Origin: Athripsodes cinereus
Lineage: Eukaryota > Arthropoda > Insecta > Trichoptera > Leptoceridae
Reading direction: 5' to 3'
NCBI GenBank assembly: GCA_947579605.1
Contig: OX388311.1
Coordinates: forward strand, 28,584,951 to 28,648,950
Length of the DNA: 64,000 nucleotides
Of this stretch, positions 44,783 through 57,100 are shown in pieces. The translations under genes and the position numbers were made by a program. Position 1 is the stretch's first letter, and every line of letters starts with the position of its first letter. A model generated the notes under the pieces. That model had not been told where the DNA came from and searched no databases. It saw nothing but the letters and a program-made list of their open reading frames with translations.

Positions 44783-45165
44783 ATTTTTTCATACAAGTAT
44801 TACACTTGGAGTGTTTTTAGGTCAAAATATATAAGAAAACACGCCAAATAATCTGATAAAATGATGAAAAATTACTAAATACACATACTTATTAGTTTTA
44901 AGATGTAGATACATAAAGGTTGATTGTTGCAGATCGAAATTAAGACTAACAAATAAAAATATCAAGAATTTTTTTCATACAAATATGACACTTGGAGTGT
45001 TTTTATGTCAAAATATATAAGAAAACACGCCAAATAGTCTGATAAAATGATGAAAAATTACTATATACACATAGTTTTTAGTTTAACGATATAGATACAT
45101 AAAGGATGATTGTTACAAATCGAAATTAAGAGTAACAAATAAAAAAAATAAAAATTATCATACTC
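44783..45165 (-). repeat. Tandem repeat, two ~185-bp units, inverted relative to 42294-42838
   Basis: ACACTTGGAGTGTTTTTAGG, AAAACACGCCAAATA, TTGATTGTTGCAGATCGAAA are reverse complements of the left array. Confidence 0.9.
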
Positions 45166-45215
45166 TCGACGTATGTCACTTTGGCTTGATATAGCTGCGC
45201 CGTGCGAATAATATT

Positions 45216-45348
45216 TCGCATCGGCTATTCGTCAGTAACAGGAATTACTGTCACTGTCACTGTCAAATAATGACAGTTTTGACCTTGAAGTATTTTACAG
45301 TAAATTATGTAAACAAAACGGCATGGTTTTGACGTCTGTCAATTCAGT
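45216..45348. other. Outer-element internal sequence
   Basis: Includes AAACAAAACGGCATGGTTTT, GACGTCTGTCAATTC, a close direct relative of 46824-46857 on the far side of the next hAT insertion. (ACTGTC)n at 45250. Confidence 0.5.
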
Positions 45349-46802
45349 GGCTATACCATAGATATATATACTACATAACTGGATGAATAACTCGCCGCGT
45401 ATCGCGAGCCATTTACAATTTGGCGGCAAATTGTGCTGTTAGGCAAAAGTTTAAAAATGGCCGAATTTTCATAGTATGAAAGGCTATAAAAAATCCTCGC
45501 CTCGCAGAAACTGTTATTGTAATCATCGATTTCTTACACAAAAATTAATTATGAACAGTGTACCTACATGATGATACAGATGTCATATTTTTACAGTTGA
45601 TAAATATTTCTGGAATCGACAATTAAATAAGGTGCCTCCTTTATAGCAAATATAACAAGAAATATTTTATTTCACTTTTAATATACCGTTAATTTTAAAA
45701 AAGACCAATTAAACTCAATTATGTGTATTAAAAAATGTAATTTCACTAAAATAGGACATAATAAATAAATATTATAGGAATTATCAGCATTTTCTGGGGT
45801 AATTTTATAACACCAGAAATTACATCTATTTACTACTATTATTACTTATTATATGTATATACGTATTTATGCCATTACCATCTTTTTCCCCTCTATATCA
45901 ATTATTTGAACTTAAATAATATTATTACTACATTACACAACCCTAGAGTATTATTTTTACTTATTTTCTTTTACGATAGCATAATTATAACTACATACAC
46001 GTATGTAGACTTATTTCATTATCACCATTTTATCTTCCTTCTCTCTATTCTTAGATAATTTCTTATTTATGTTTTAATTATTTCTATTCTTAGATAATTT
46101 CTGATTTATATCTTAATTTAAAAAAAAAACATGATTATGGCTGACCATGTTCATCCGAAACGTCGGAAATATATATCCCATCAGGGAATAATCCAAGTAC
46201 ACGGAGTAATCCGATACAAAATTTTATATAATAATTTTATATAACAAATATTATAGGAATCACGGGATTGTTAACACAGGAAACTGAGGTAAATACTTAA
46301 ATAAAACAAGTTATTTGTAAATACTTTATCTGTATATTTTTGCCATGAAGCAAATACAATAATTTTTGAAGCATTAATAGATCTAATCACGAAATAATTA
46401 AAATACATTCAAATAACAAATAATATTGCAGCACATGAAACTATCATACTTAATACATCGGATTCAATTAAAATATAATCATAAAATATTAAACATTACT
46501 AAAAGTAATTAGTTATTAGTATACTTTTGTCTTATAGTAGTATTATTTTAAAGTCCCTTTACTCCATCGATTTGTGCAATTATAAGACGAACATGAAATA
46601 ACCATTTTAGCGATTAGGAGAGTAAATTATAATTTAAAACGTCGAAAAATCCTTAAAGCGCACTTATAAACACGGAAACACGCACTTCTCTTTTGCCTAA
46701 CAGAAACGTCAAACGCTAGAATTTTTTGGACCGCGCCAAGAACATACAAAATCATAGAAGTTATTTATCCAGTTATGTAGTATATATATCTATGGGCTAT
46801 AC
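45349..46802. mobile_element. hAT-type element, exact 8-bp duplication
   Basis: The body is 45357-46794 (1438 bp). GGCTATAC is duplicated at 45349-45356 and 46795-46802. The ends CATAGATATATATACTACAT and AACTGGAT.AATAACT match in reverse over ~36 bp with one mismatch; inner CTGTTAGGCAAAAG also pairs. AT-rich, non-coding interior. Nested in the foldback-like element. Confidence 0.92.
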
Positions 46803-46857
46803 GTAAGGAATTTTATGCAAAGATAAACAAAGCCACGCTGTTTTGACGTCTGTGAAT

Positions 46858-47375
46858 ATTGGCAGCAGTGTGACCAGATTTGGTAGTTTCCTACTTTTTT
46901 GGTAGTTTTTGAGGCATTTGCAAGAATGTTTAGTAGTATTTTGGCAGTTTTTGTATTTAGTCGGCAAATTATCGGGTACTTGGGAAAAGTACCCGATACT
47001 TACTGATCGAAAATAATTGTCGGTACAAATACGGGATACATTTTAGAAAAAGGTACTGCGAGAAAATATTGTTGAAGAAAACCGAGGAGTTTTTGAAATA
47101 CTTCAAATTCCTATACCATTTTGAAAATTCGGTGACGGGGGGGGGGTAGAAATTTAAGCGAATATTTTTTTTCCAATAGTCGGTATGAAAGTATCCGAAA
47201 AGTAAACAGTCGGTACAAATACCCGGTAAAAAGGTACTATGCTAAAATATTGTTTAACTAAACCGAGGAGTTCTTGAAATACTTCAAATTCCTATACCAT
47301 TTTAAGAATTTAGTAGTTTTTGACTTCCCCATTTAGTAGTTTTTGAAAATAAAATCTGGTCACACTGATTGGCAG
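46858..47375. mobile_element. hAT-type element, exact 8-bp duplication
   Basis: The body is 46866-47367 (502 bp), with 16-bp inverted ends CAGTGTGACCAGATTT and ATTGGCAG duplicated at 46858-46865 and 47368-47375. The interior carries two copies of the shared module (about 46975-47160 and 47200-47305), including a G-homopolymer. Confidence 0.93.
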
Positions 47376-47384
47376 TCGTAATGT

Positions 47385-47600
47385 GCGACCCGGCCGCACA
47401 ACAATATTTATACTCCAAATATGGAACATTTGATAACTTAACTTCACCTTAAAACTTCCACCCCCCCCCCCCCTCGTCGTTAAATTTTCAAAATGGTTTA
47501 GGAATTTGAAATGTTTCAAAACTTAAGTATTTTCTCAAAATACCTATTTCAAAAAAGTATCGGATACTTATACCGACTTTTATAAAAAAAGTGTGTAATA
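47385..47600 (-). mobile_element. Truncated relative of the 14.5 kb hAT element
   Basis: GACCCGGCCGCAC, TAACTTCACCTTAAAACTTC and a C-homopolymer followed by TCGTCGTTAAATTTTCAAAA match the reverse of 14880-15010. Confidence 0.65.
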
Positions 47601-47798
47601 GTTAAACCATAAACATATTTTGCAATTTCTCTATGGAAAAGTTCACCATAGATAAATTTTATAATTTCTTTCTTTTTTCTATGTAATTACGGACAAATAG
47701 CCTTTGCCATAATATTTACCTCTTATTCGCACGGTAGTGTGCGAATAAGGAAGAAATATTATTCGCACGCCGTGCGAATAAGAATAACCAATCAAAAA

Positions 47799-48235
47799 AC
47801 AAAACAAAAAACAGACATAAATATACATATTGTAGTATTTCTAATTTCTGTTTTTTTCTCAGTTCACATAAATTCATTAGTTTTGTAGCGGTGTAAAAAG
47901 TTCTTACAATACCTACCCACAGTACGAATATCAACTACGTATGTTGTTCTGTCTGTGTTTCATAATAGGTGTACATAATATTATGATAACATTATGGAAG
48001 TTGTAACCAACTTTTTTGTCCTTTGTATAACAGGTGAAACAATAAAAGTAATGTTTTTCTTTCTTCTATAGCCATGTCTACCAGTGCAAACATTTATGAG
48101 AATGGAACAATAACATTTTGTAGTAACCATTGTTATTTTTAAGAATAAAATGTTTTATCCCGTAGAGTCCCTGTGCAAAAACTAGGTCTCCTTTTCACTA
48201 CATTTTTTTGGGTGTCCCATATTATTAGGTACGTA
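47799..48235. other. Intergenic sequence shared with 58034-58479
   Basis: No gene or repeat class recognised. Confidence 0.4.
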
Positions 48236-48570
48236 TTTTGTTTTCTCTGCTTACCCCACCTGGGATACCAGTAGTAGAGTAGGCAGAGAGAATGGAACAC
48301 CATATTGATCAATCCTTATACACCTTTTTCGCTTCCTCCATTTTCATCCAGTTTCTCATACATGAACACCGATTTCTCCAACTCTTTGAGAAATTGATCT
48401 ACGTGGTCAAGCCACGTAGCTCTTGGATGTCCGCGCTTTCTCACTCCCCATCTTTCAGATACATACACACTCTTTGTCATCCTTTCATCGTCTACATGTC
48501 CAAACCATCGCAACTTATTTACACGCATTCTATACTCAACACTCCTCTCGCATCAGCTCATTCTTCACTC
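48236..48570 (-). mobile_element. RTE-a LINE 3' fragment (copy A; copy B 58480-58800)
   Basis: CTTACCCCACCTGGGATACC, GTAGGCAGAGAGAATGGAAC, AAGCCACGTAGCTCTTGGAT and CATCGCAACTTATTTACACG follow the reversed RTE-a C-terminus with small deletions. Confidence 0.8.
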
Positions 48571-48584
48571 TAAGGATAACATGC

Positions 48585-48665
48585 CTCATTGCTGAGTTGT
48601 AGATGTTGATTGTCTTATAGGTGAGGTTTTACGAACACCTGCCTTTTACAGGAAAAATTGGGAGA
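48585..48665 (-). mobile_element. S-repeat 5' part (copy B: 58800-58895)
   Basis: GGATAACATGCCTCATTGCT, GAGTTGTAGATGTTG, TACGAACACCTGCCTTTTAC. Confidence 0.65.
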
Positions 48666-48712
48666 TCTATCTACTTTACCAGAAACTTCACGAGGAAAAC
48701 CAGAAAATGTAT

Positions 48713-48912
48713 NNNNNNNNNNNNNNNNNNNNNNNNNNNNNNNNNNNNNNNNNNNNNNNNNNNNNNNNNNNNNNNNNNNNNNNNNNNNNNNNNNNNNNNN
48801 NNNNNNNNNNNNNNNNNNNNNNNNNNNNNNNNNNNNNNNNNNNNNNNNNNNNNNNNNNNNNNNNNNNNNNNNNNNNNNNNNNNNNNNNNNNNNNNNNNNN
48901 NNNNNNNNNNNN
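48713..48912. other. Assembly gap, exactly 200 N, at the A/B junction
   Basis: The left flank ends inside the A/B shared sequence (matching 58947). The right flank begins inside it as well (matching 35878). The gap thus joins the end of copy A to the start of copy B. Confidence 0.98.
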
Positions 48913-50206
48913 AAGATGTGCTGTGACAGGAATAGGTACATTCTGGCATTAAATACCAGTATAATAAAAAAATAGTGCACAATATTGAGTACTCATAAAA
49001 CTCAAAAGAATAATAAACAAAAGAATCAGCAAACAATAACTCAAAGAATAGGTTAGTGGGTGTGTTTGTGAATGAGTTAGTGGGTGGATTTATTATTTTG
49101 AGAAATTAAGTATTGAGCCATAAATGTCAGTAAGTGAGTTGGTAAATGACTGATGTTGTGAATGAGTTAGCAGGTGTATTAGTTTTACCTATGAAGCATG
49201 CATACCAGCAGACCAGCCGCGTGTAACAAACATGCAAGTGGTCCTCTCCGTGCTAACAAAAAAGTAAAACATTCAGGATGAAGGCAAACCATATCACTAA
49301 ATCAGTAACTTATATTCAATTTTTCACAAATTACCCAACAATAATCCTATGAAATCAGTGTCAATTCATCATTTTAGTGATGAATACAAGAGACTTAACT
49401 AGATTTTAATAAATTACCAAATTGAACAGAAATAATCAATATTGACAGATTTATTTATAATGCTCTAATCAATGTTTAAGATGTCTTTTAGTAAGGGAAC
49501 TAATATACGGTTAGACTTATTAGTGTTGAGAATCAATCTATCCTGATTATCTTTGGTAATAATATCAATAATATTTAGCATAGAAAACCACAACGCGTGC
49601 AAACATACATAATAATATACTTAGTACATTTATAAATTGCTTCAATAGAACCATTACTTCAATACAAATACGTCAAACTATGTAGATGTGTACCTACCGA
49701 ATGACTCATTAAAATGATCCGATCTAATTTATATCACTCATCGGAATAATCCAACTCACTAAGTGGTAATATGATATTTTTTATTGCATCAAACGCTTCA
49801 GAAGTGACGATTTGTGAAGAGGAGATTGTTCAAGTTTAATGTTAACCACTGTTATTCCTAAACCATCACGACATTTCCCATATATAAGGTAACAAACAGA
49901 CTAGCTGCAGTTTTATTTAAATTTATATACAAAATGTTTGTAAAATGATACAAATGGCTCGGAAATATTTCCAACTGGACAGTTTTCAGTTTGCAAATAA
50001 TAGAGATATTATATAATATATATTATATCAAATGAGCACCAACGTAGCTCAAATCTGACAAAGCATGATCACGACCAGATTTACCTGCCTTTTACAGAAC
50101 ATTAGAAAACTTAAAGAAACGGGTGGAAGATTTTTATTTGCCGAGAACTTCTTAGATTTTTATTTATAATACCTAGATGGAGCACTCGTATTATTTTCAT
50201 TGCAAT

Positions 50207-50438
50207 AAAGTGAGGCACCATTTTTCGGCACTTTTGACAGAACGGTTGGCGAAAAGAAGAGTGGGAAATCGCTAAAAACGTCGACAAGAACTTCAAAAAA
50301 TGTCCAATTACGTTTATATAAATGTAAAAATGATATATTTTTATGAAAATGCGAAAAATACTCCATAAAATGTAGGAAACACCACACGCTTTCGCCAACC
50401 GTTCTGTCAAAAATTCATAGATTTTTTTTGCCTCACTT
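50207..50438. mobile_element. MITE with AAGTGAGGCA ends (copy B)
   Basis: Counterpart of 38040-38271, differing by a few substitutions and single-base indels. Confidence 0.65.
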
Positions 50439-53400
50439 TTGTAAACGAGTCAGGGTTCTAGGTTTTGTATTGAATTCTGTGTATGAAACACAGTAAGCTG
50501 TGAGTTCCTGCGTTGAAATTGGGTTAATTAGAGTCTAGATTCATTCTTTCAAGAAATCACTTATTTATGTCGACTCACTGACTCACTCTTTTGCGCAATT
50601 ATACAACCATGTCATAGAAACCGCACAAAGATAGTACGTATATAGCTACTAGTTGCTTACAGAATCCAATACAAGCAAAACAAGATATTATTATTACTTA
50701 GTATTATCAATCCATCTTCATTTGAGACATGACAATAATAGGATTTCATTACTCTGATAACGAGACAATATTGTAACAGCGCCCACACATCAATGATTGG
50801 AGTAGAGATGTAAATGAAACGAAAATCTTTATACTGTTTATTGTCAGCCGTAAATTGGTTACTAAATAATTTTAAAATAATCTAGCATTTGGTATAATAT
50901 GACATTTGGGACATACAAACTTGACACATGCCCAAAGTTGTTCCCTGAAGTCTACAGCAACGAAAAGGTCTTCAACTTTTTTCATTAAATTATTAAGACT
51001 GGTGTAAGTAAAACATTCTGAAAAAGACATTTATAATCTCAATCCAGTAACGAGTACCCCACGCATCCAGAACTTTATTGTCACGGAGAGGGCCGCTTGC
51101 ATGTTTATTCTTCCGCTATATACCACACCCATTGGAAATGCCGTGACGGTATGAATGAAAAATATGATCAAACATTTGGTAAAAAAAAAATATTTTGGAC
51201 ATACAGAATAGATGTGCTGAGTAAAAAATGAGCCATTTCAATCTGTCTGTAACACTCCTCACTATGAAACTAGCCTTCTCCATTCAAGCATCTATGTTAT
51301 AATGAAGTCACCTCTTTTCTCAACATTTCTGGTATCATTTTCATGACGAAAGAACAATGCTCTCATTGACTATTTCCCAAAATTGTTGAGAAATTAATAA
51401 CTGAAATGAGTCAGTACTCGTTAATTTCCAACCACAAAGGTTGACTTAGAACCCTTCTTGAAGATCCCTTAAACCGTTCCTATTGAATCATGATATCGAA
51501 GTACTAATGTTAAATAGATACATTCAGGATGGATGGCATGACTCATTTAAACAAAATTACCTGTAAATTCGCTTATTGTTTTTATTATTACATTTATTAT
51601 AAAATACAAAATCATGGTATTTTATAGGTGCTTTACATTTCTCTTCTATTATATTCTCTTGCGTATAAATCTGAATGCTCTCTCTCTCTGTTAGTCAAGA
51701 TGGATGGTGTAATTTATATAATTGTTGGAACCTCGTCTTCTTATCTCCACTCCTCTCCATGTCTTCTCCTTTCTTCTGTCCCTTATTATAACCATCTATC
51801 AGTCAATCCCATCGGACCGACGGACCCTCTCCATTTCCTACTAGTATACAAAGTTTATACAAACTTATCTACCAACCATTGAAAGACATTTGACCACCGT
51901 CCTCCTGTATATCTCACATGTCTGTAAACTTCCATTTATATGATTCTACACATTGTCCCCACCGGAGACGTCATAATGGGCAGCCTGAATAGCTAGCAGG
52001 CCAAAGACCCCAATGTCTTTTGACTATTACACTTCTTCAATGTCTATCTGTTTAAAGCAAACACAGTACTTAAAAAAATAGAAAATCTAACCTTTTTTTA
52101 ACCCACTTTACAAATTAAAACAACTTTTTATAATATTTTTTTTTATTTATTTATTTATTTTATTCTTCACTGTACATTGGTTACAATATTCCAAAACAAA
52201 ACAAAGTATCATAAAAATATCAGATGTACAATTCAATGTACAGAGGGCGAGGGCTTCTGTGTGCCCACAGTCACGACATTTTATCACTTAACAGGCCATC
52301 TGCTTATAAGAGTTGTGTAAAAAAAATTAGAACATCTTTACACGTGTTTCTATTCAGGAGACTCTTCTATGTATACATTCTAAGATTTACGTCTGGCAGG
52401 CAAGTTCGGAAATACATTACGTAATAGGTAGATTTTGAAAAGTGAGAGTGAAAACATCTGTTTCTTCTTGTGAGTATTAAATACACTTTCCTTTCGCTCA
52501 TTCCACACCATCTTAATATAATTCGAAAGATTTTTTCACTTTTATTATCAAATAAATTAATCTGGATATTCACTGCCGTGAAGTTCTCGGAATGAGACAG
52601 GCCTCCCATTCTTCCCTGTAAAGTTTCGAGTGCCCTACTATAAATAGAAGTAGTGAAAAATCACGAAAAAGTGTGTATTTCATTTTACAATATTAGACAT
52701 GCTGAATGTATTCGTTTTTTGTTGGTACGAAGAAAACAACCTGTATGTTTGTTACACGCAGTTACTTCATTGACTACCCCACTTGTAGAAGATACCGTTG
52801 TGGTACAGTAGTAGTTAAATTATACTACTTGAACTTTGTGAAAAATTAGATAAACCATGTTTAAAAAACACATCAAATATAGGTACACTTCAATACAAAC
52901 CCGTAAAATGTTTGTACTACTAGTTACTACTACTACTATACCATCAAGGTATATCCCACAAGTGGGGTAGCCAGCAGACCAAAATAGGGGAGAGAGGGTC
53001 TAGTTGTAACAGTTTTTCCTTTTTTCGATGGAGTGACTAAACTATTGAGTATTTTAATTGAAAAGGGCTTTTAAACCAGTAATCATATATTTAAAAATAT
53101 ATTCCCACAAAAAAAATTCCAGAATCTATAATTAATTTGTATTTGTAGCACTTTTTGTGGAAAAATTCACTTGTTACAAATTACCCCGTTCTTGGGGCAA
53201 GTTGTAACAAGTGTGGGGCAAGTAGTAACGTCATATTAAAACAACAGGTTTCAACAACAAACAAATAAAATCAACAAACATATTTTTAAAAAAAAATGTA
53301 TCTCTTACGAACTAATGAGTTATCGCAACAATTATAGTCATCTTTTGATTCGCATAACATATTATACTAATGTTAATTAAACTTATTAATAAACTCAATC

Positions 53401-53549
53401 ATCAGTGAAAATATTTTTTTATAATATGCACTTATAATCTTGGTCTTTTCAGGTCTATTCGACTTTACTTTAATTTTGCCCTATCCCGTTCCTTTGTTTT
53501 TTGCTTTAGCTTCTTGTTTCTGTTTTGTTATAATTTTTTTTTTCAAATT

Positions 53550-53827
53550 CTTTCTCCAGAGCTTCCTTCTCTGGAGTCTAAGTCAAAACAGCTGACTTTC
53601 GCTTACGCACAGCCCTGTTTGTTTTTTCTTTCTTGGTGGTGCTGGTGCTTTAGGTAGAGGTCTGACCTTTGAAGGTGAAAAACCGGTAGACATATTTTGA
53701 TGCCTGAAGGGCCTGGGACAGATTCAGTGGATATTTCACCAGTCAATTGGTTAATCATTTCAGTTATGCTTATATCCACCTGCGCCACAGATTCAAGAAG
53801 TTTGGCGTCTTCGAGGCCTAATATCAA
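53550..53827 (-). pseudogene. pogo-type transposase, C-terminal remnant
   Basis: The upper part reads ILGLEDAKLLESVAQVDISI, TEMINQLTGEI and VPGPSG. One frame over comes FSPSKVRPLPKAPAPPRKKK; then, in another, VRKRKSAVLT, a stop, TPEKEALEK. The P..VRPLPKA...RK..RKR.SA.LT.TPEK block is the conserved C-terminal signature of Tigger/pogo (DDE_1) transposases. Two frame changes and one stop make it dead. The HTH and DDE domains are absent. Confidence 0.78.
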
Positions 53828-54143
53828 GTCAGCATCACTTGGTAATATACTAGCCTGTTCTGTTACCTTTTCTCTGGGCGTGGGGCAAGAATTAAGCCGT
53901 AGCAGCCTGTTACAACTTGCCCCAAAATTTTGTTACAACTAGCCCCACACCGAAATTGCTAACATTTTTATTTATTAAAAAAAAATGATTGGCTTGGGTT
54001 ATGTGAAAATACTATCATACAATAGTTTAATAAATGCCTAACAAAAATTAATAGAAACATTTTTCAATAAGACACAGTATGATCTTGAAATCAAATTTAA
54101 CGAACTAATATTTTTTAGGTTATATATATATATATATATTTAG

Positions 54144-57100
54144 TTACAATCCATTGGATTGGTCTGCAACGAGTTTGGTTTTTCTTCTCCATTCCTCCCT
54201 ATTCTCAGCCAGTCTTTTAAGCTCTACGTATGAGCCACAGTTCATGTCCCTCTTCAGTTGGTCCATATATGCGTCTCTTGGTCGGCCTCTGCCATTTGTT
54301 CCCTCGGTCTTACCCTCCGCGATGGCGATGAGTAGTCCTGGGTGCCTGATGTTGTGGCCAATCCAGTTAGCTCGTTGCTGGCTGATTCTCTTAAGGAGTT
54401 GCCTTTTTTCGCCTACCCTGGTTAAGACTTCTTCGTTTTCGACGTGCTCCGACCAATGGATCTTAAGCATGCGTCTGTAGCACCACATCTCAAAGGCCGC
54501 CAACCGTCCGCTTTCACTCTTGCTGATGGTCCATGTCTCACAACCATAAAGCAGAATGCTCCATACAAAGGCTTTAGTAAGGTTCTTCCTTACGCTTAAG
54601 TCGATATTTGGGGATTCCAATATCTTCGATTTTTTGTTGAAGGCAATCCTTGCCTGGTTTATTCTGCTTACAATTTCTGCTTTGGAGCGTCCATCCTGGT
54701 TTATTCTGCTGCCCAGGTACACGAATTCACTTACTTGTTTGATGCTCACTCCATTTAATGCAATGTTCGCAGTCGCTTCCTCTCTTCCAACGACCATACA
54801 TTTTGTTTTTTCTTTATTTATTTTCATGTTGTACTTTGACAACAGTATACTTTCCAATTTTCCTAAAGCTTCGTTCAGCTCCATCTCGGAGTCTGCGAGC
54901 AGTGCTATGTCGTCAGCATATCTTATCATGTCGACCTTTTTCCCATTTATTTTTACTCCTGTCCAGTTCTTCATTTCTTCTCTCAGTTCATCAATGGCTC
55001 GCTGTATATAGCAGTTAAAGAGAGCTGGCGACATTGAGCATCCTTGTCTTACGCCTTGTTCGACCCTTGCTTCTGCACAGCTCTCTCCGCTTTTAATCAC
55101 AGCCATTTCGTTCTTGTATAAGCTCCAGATTGCTCTTCTATCCTTATAACTCATTCCTATCTGGTTGAGGGTGTTAAAAAGTTGTTCCCATTCTACTTTA
55201 TCGAATGCTTTTTCAAGGTCGATGAATGCTATATATGTGTTTTTATTAATTGTTATTCTCTTTTCTAGAGTAAGTCTGAGACTCAGGATTGCATCTCTTG
55301 TGCCTGTCTCTTTGCGGAATCCAAATTGATCTTCTGAAAGTGTTTCGTTGATTTTATTTTCCGCCCTTTTCATTATAATGTTGGTGAGTATCTTAGAAGC
55401 GTGTGATATCATGCTTAAGGTTCTGTGTTGTTCACACTTTGTCGTGCCTGCTTTCTTAGGAAGCGCTCGTATCAGACATTTGGCAAAGTCCTCAGGTATC
55501 TCTCCTGTGTTGTATATTTTGGAGACAAGCTTATACAATGTATCAAGCATGCCTTTTCCTGCGCATTTAAGCAGCTCTGATGGAATCAGGTCAATACCTG
55601 GTGCTTTGCCGTCTTTCAACTTTGCTAATGCAATATCAAATTCACTTCTTAAGATGTCATCTCCATTATTTTCTACGTCATATTCTGCTTCTAGTGCTTT
55701 GCTTTCCTTGACTATGTTCTTTCCTTTGTATAATTGTTCTAGGTATTCTTTCCATCTTTTTACGATCAATTCATCCTCAAACAGCAGTTTGCCGTTTTTA
55801 TCTTGTATAGCACATCGTGGTTGTGTTTTGTCATTGAAGAAATTCTTTACTTCGGAGTATGCGGTTTCAAATTTCCTTTGTTTTATATTCCTGTTAATAT
55901 TTTTGCATTTTTCTTGCAAATAACATTCCTTTCTCAGCTTGGATTCTCTGTTAATTTTATTTCTAAGGGCTTTATATTCCTTTTTCCCTTCTTCTGTTTT
56001 AGAGTTCTTAAAGTTCCTTCTTTTTTCAATCATTTCTAAAATATCGTCCGTGATCCATTCTTTCCTAGCTTGCGGCTTTTTTTTCTCTAATACCTCATCT
56101 GCCGCTGCGGTTATTTTCTCTTTAATTTTACCCCATACTTTATCTATACTTTCATTACTCTCAAAATCGCATATCTTAGTTTTTTCGTCGTATTTCTCTT
56201 TAACTTCTTTTATTTTTAGCTGTTTTAGGTCCCATCTTTTTGTGGTTCTCTTCTCGAGCCTTTTGAATTTCAGTATGGTTTCCGCCACAACCATATTATG
56301 ATCACTATCAATGTCCGGACCTGCAAAGCTCCTGCAATCTTTAATTTGATTCCTGTATCTTTGACGTGTAAGAATGTAATCAATCTGTGATCGAAATCTG
56401 TCTCCGGGAGATTTCCATGTATAGCGATGTCTATAGTGGTGTTGAAACCACGTGTTGGCTATAAACATTTTATTTTTGGCGCAGAATTCAATGAGACGGC
56501 TACCTCTATCATTTCTAGTGCCCAACCCATATGCTCCTACGACTGATCCCTCCCTTTCTTCCCCTACTACTGCGTTCCAGTCTCCCATTACAATAACATT
56601 TTCCTCAGCTTTTGTGTCATCTAGCAATTTTTGGATGTTTTCGTATAAAATTTCAATTTCTTGGTCGCTATGGCTAGATGTTGGCATGTAGACTTGGATC
56701 AAAATTGTGTCTACGGGTTTGGTATCTAGCTTGACTAAAATAATCCTACCTCCATAGTGTACGTATCCCTTTACTCTCCTACCCAAGTCTTTACATAACA
56801 TTATTCCTACCCCTCCCTGCCCCGGTTTACCCTCTATACTACCGCTATGGATAAGACGAAAATTACCTGTCCACATATCTCCCGGGTTAGGCCATCTCAT
56901 TTCAGAGATTCCTAGCGCGCTAAGTTTCATTTTCGTCATCTCTACTTTAAGATTGTCTAACTTACCATTTTGCAGCAAAGTTCTGACGTTCCAGGTTGCG
57001 TATCTTCCTTGTGTGCTGTTTCGATTTCTTCTCACCTCCTCTCTCTTGTGTGTATTCTGCTTAATGACAAGATCTCGAGCAGTCCCCACCCGGAGATCCG

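Larger units (their letters stand above)
42205..45215. mobile_element. Inner inverted-repeat unit with 185-bp arrays
   Basis: AAATATTATTCGCACGGCGC, CATATCAAGCCAAAGTGACA, TACGTCAAGAGAATGATA on the left is matched in reverse by TATCATACTCTCGACGTATG, TCACTTTGGCTTGATATAGC, GCGCCGTGCG on the right. Both sides then carry the same ~185-bp repeat: three direct units on the left, two inverted on the right. The centre (42840-44780) holds a GC-rich patch and three RTE-a fragments. Confidence 0.8.
42126..47798. mobile_element. Foldback/Mutator-like element, 9-bp duplication, absent from copy B
   Basis: The body is 42135-47789 (5655 bp). AATCAAAAA flanks it at 42126-42134 and 47790-47798; the single site is 58025-58033 in copy B. 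The terminal inverted repeats, 42135-42215 and 47709-47789, agree at about 77 of 81 bases. Each arm is modular: TTATTCGCAC..GTGCGAATAA with a 3-bp centre, then CTTATTCGCAC..GTGCGAATAAG with a 6-bp centre. Long modular palindromic termini and 9-bp duplication are seen in foldback elements and the Mutator superfamily. No transposase is recognised; the interior is a mosaic of nested repeats. Confidence 0.88.
35878..48712 (+). repeat. Duplicated segment, copy A
   Basis: Collinear and nearly identical to copy B (48913-58947) once insertions are set aside. Matching blocks: 35878-35928 and 36247-36409 with 48913-49133; 36948-40713 with 49134-52864; 41571-41700 with 52865-52980; 41735-42134 with 57553-58033; 47799-48712 with 58034-58947. 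Differences inside the blocks are scattered substitutions and small indels. Copy A runs straight into the N gap, and copy B starts straight after it. Confidence 0.95.

Noticed and set aside
46125..46180. A hammerhead ribozyme near CTGACC...CCGAAACGTCGG
   Set aside because: The conserved CTGATGA core is missing and the stems do not close.
48615..49036. Long open frames across the second N gap
   Set aside because: Same artefact of the N placeholder.
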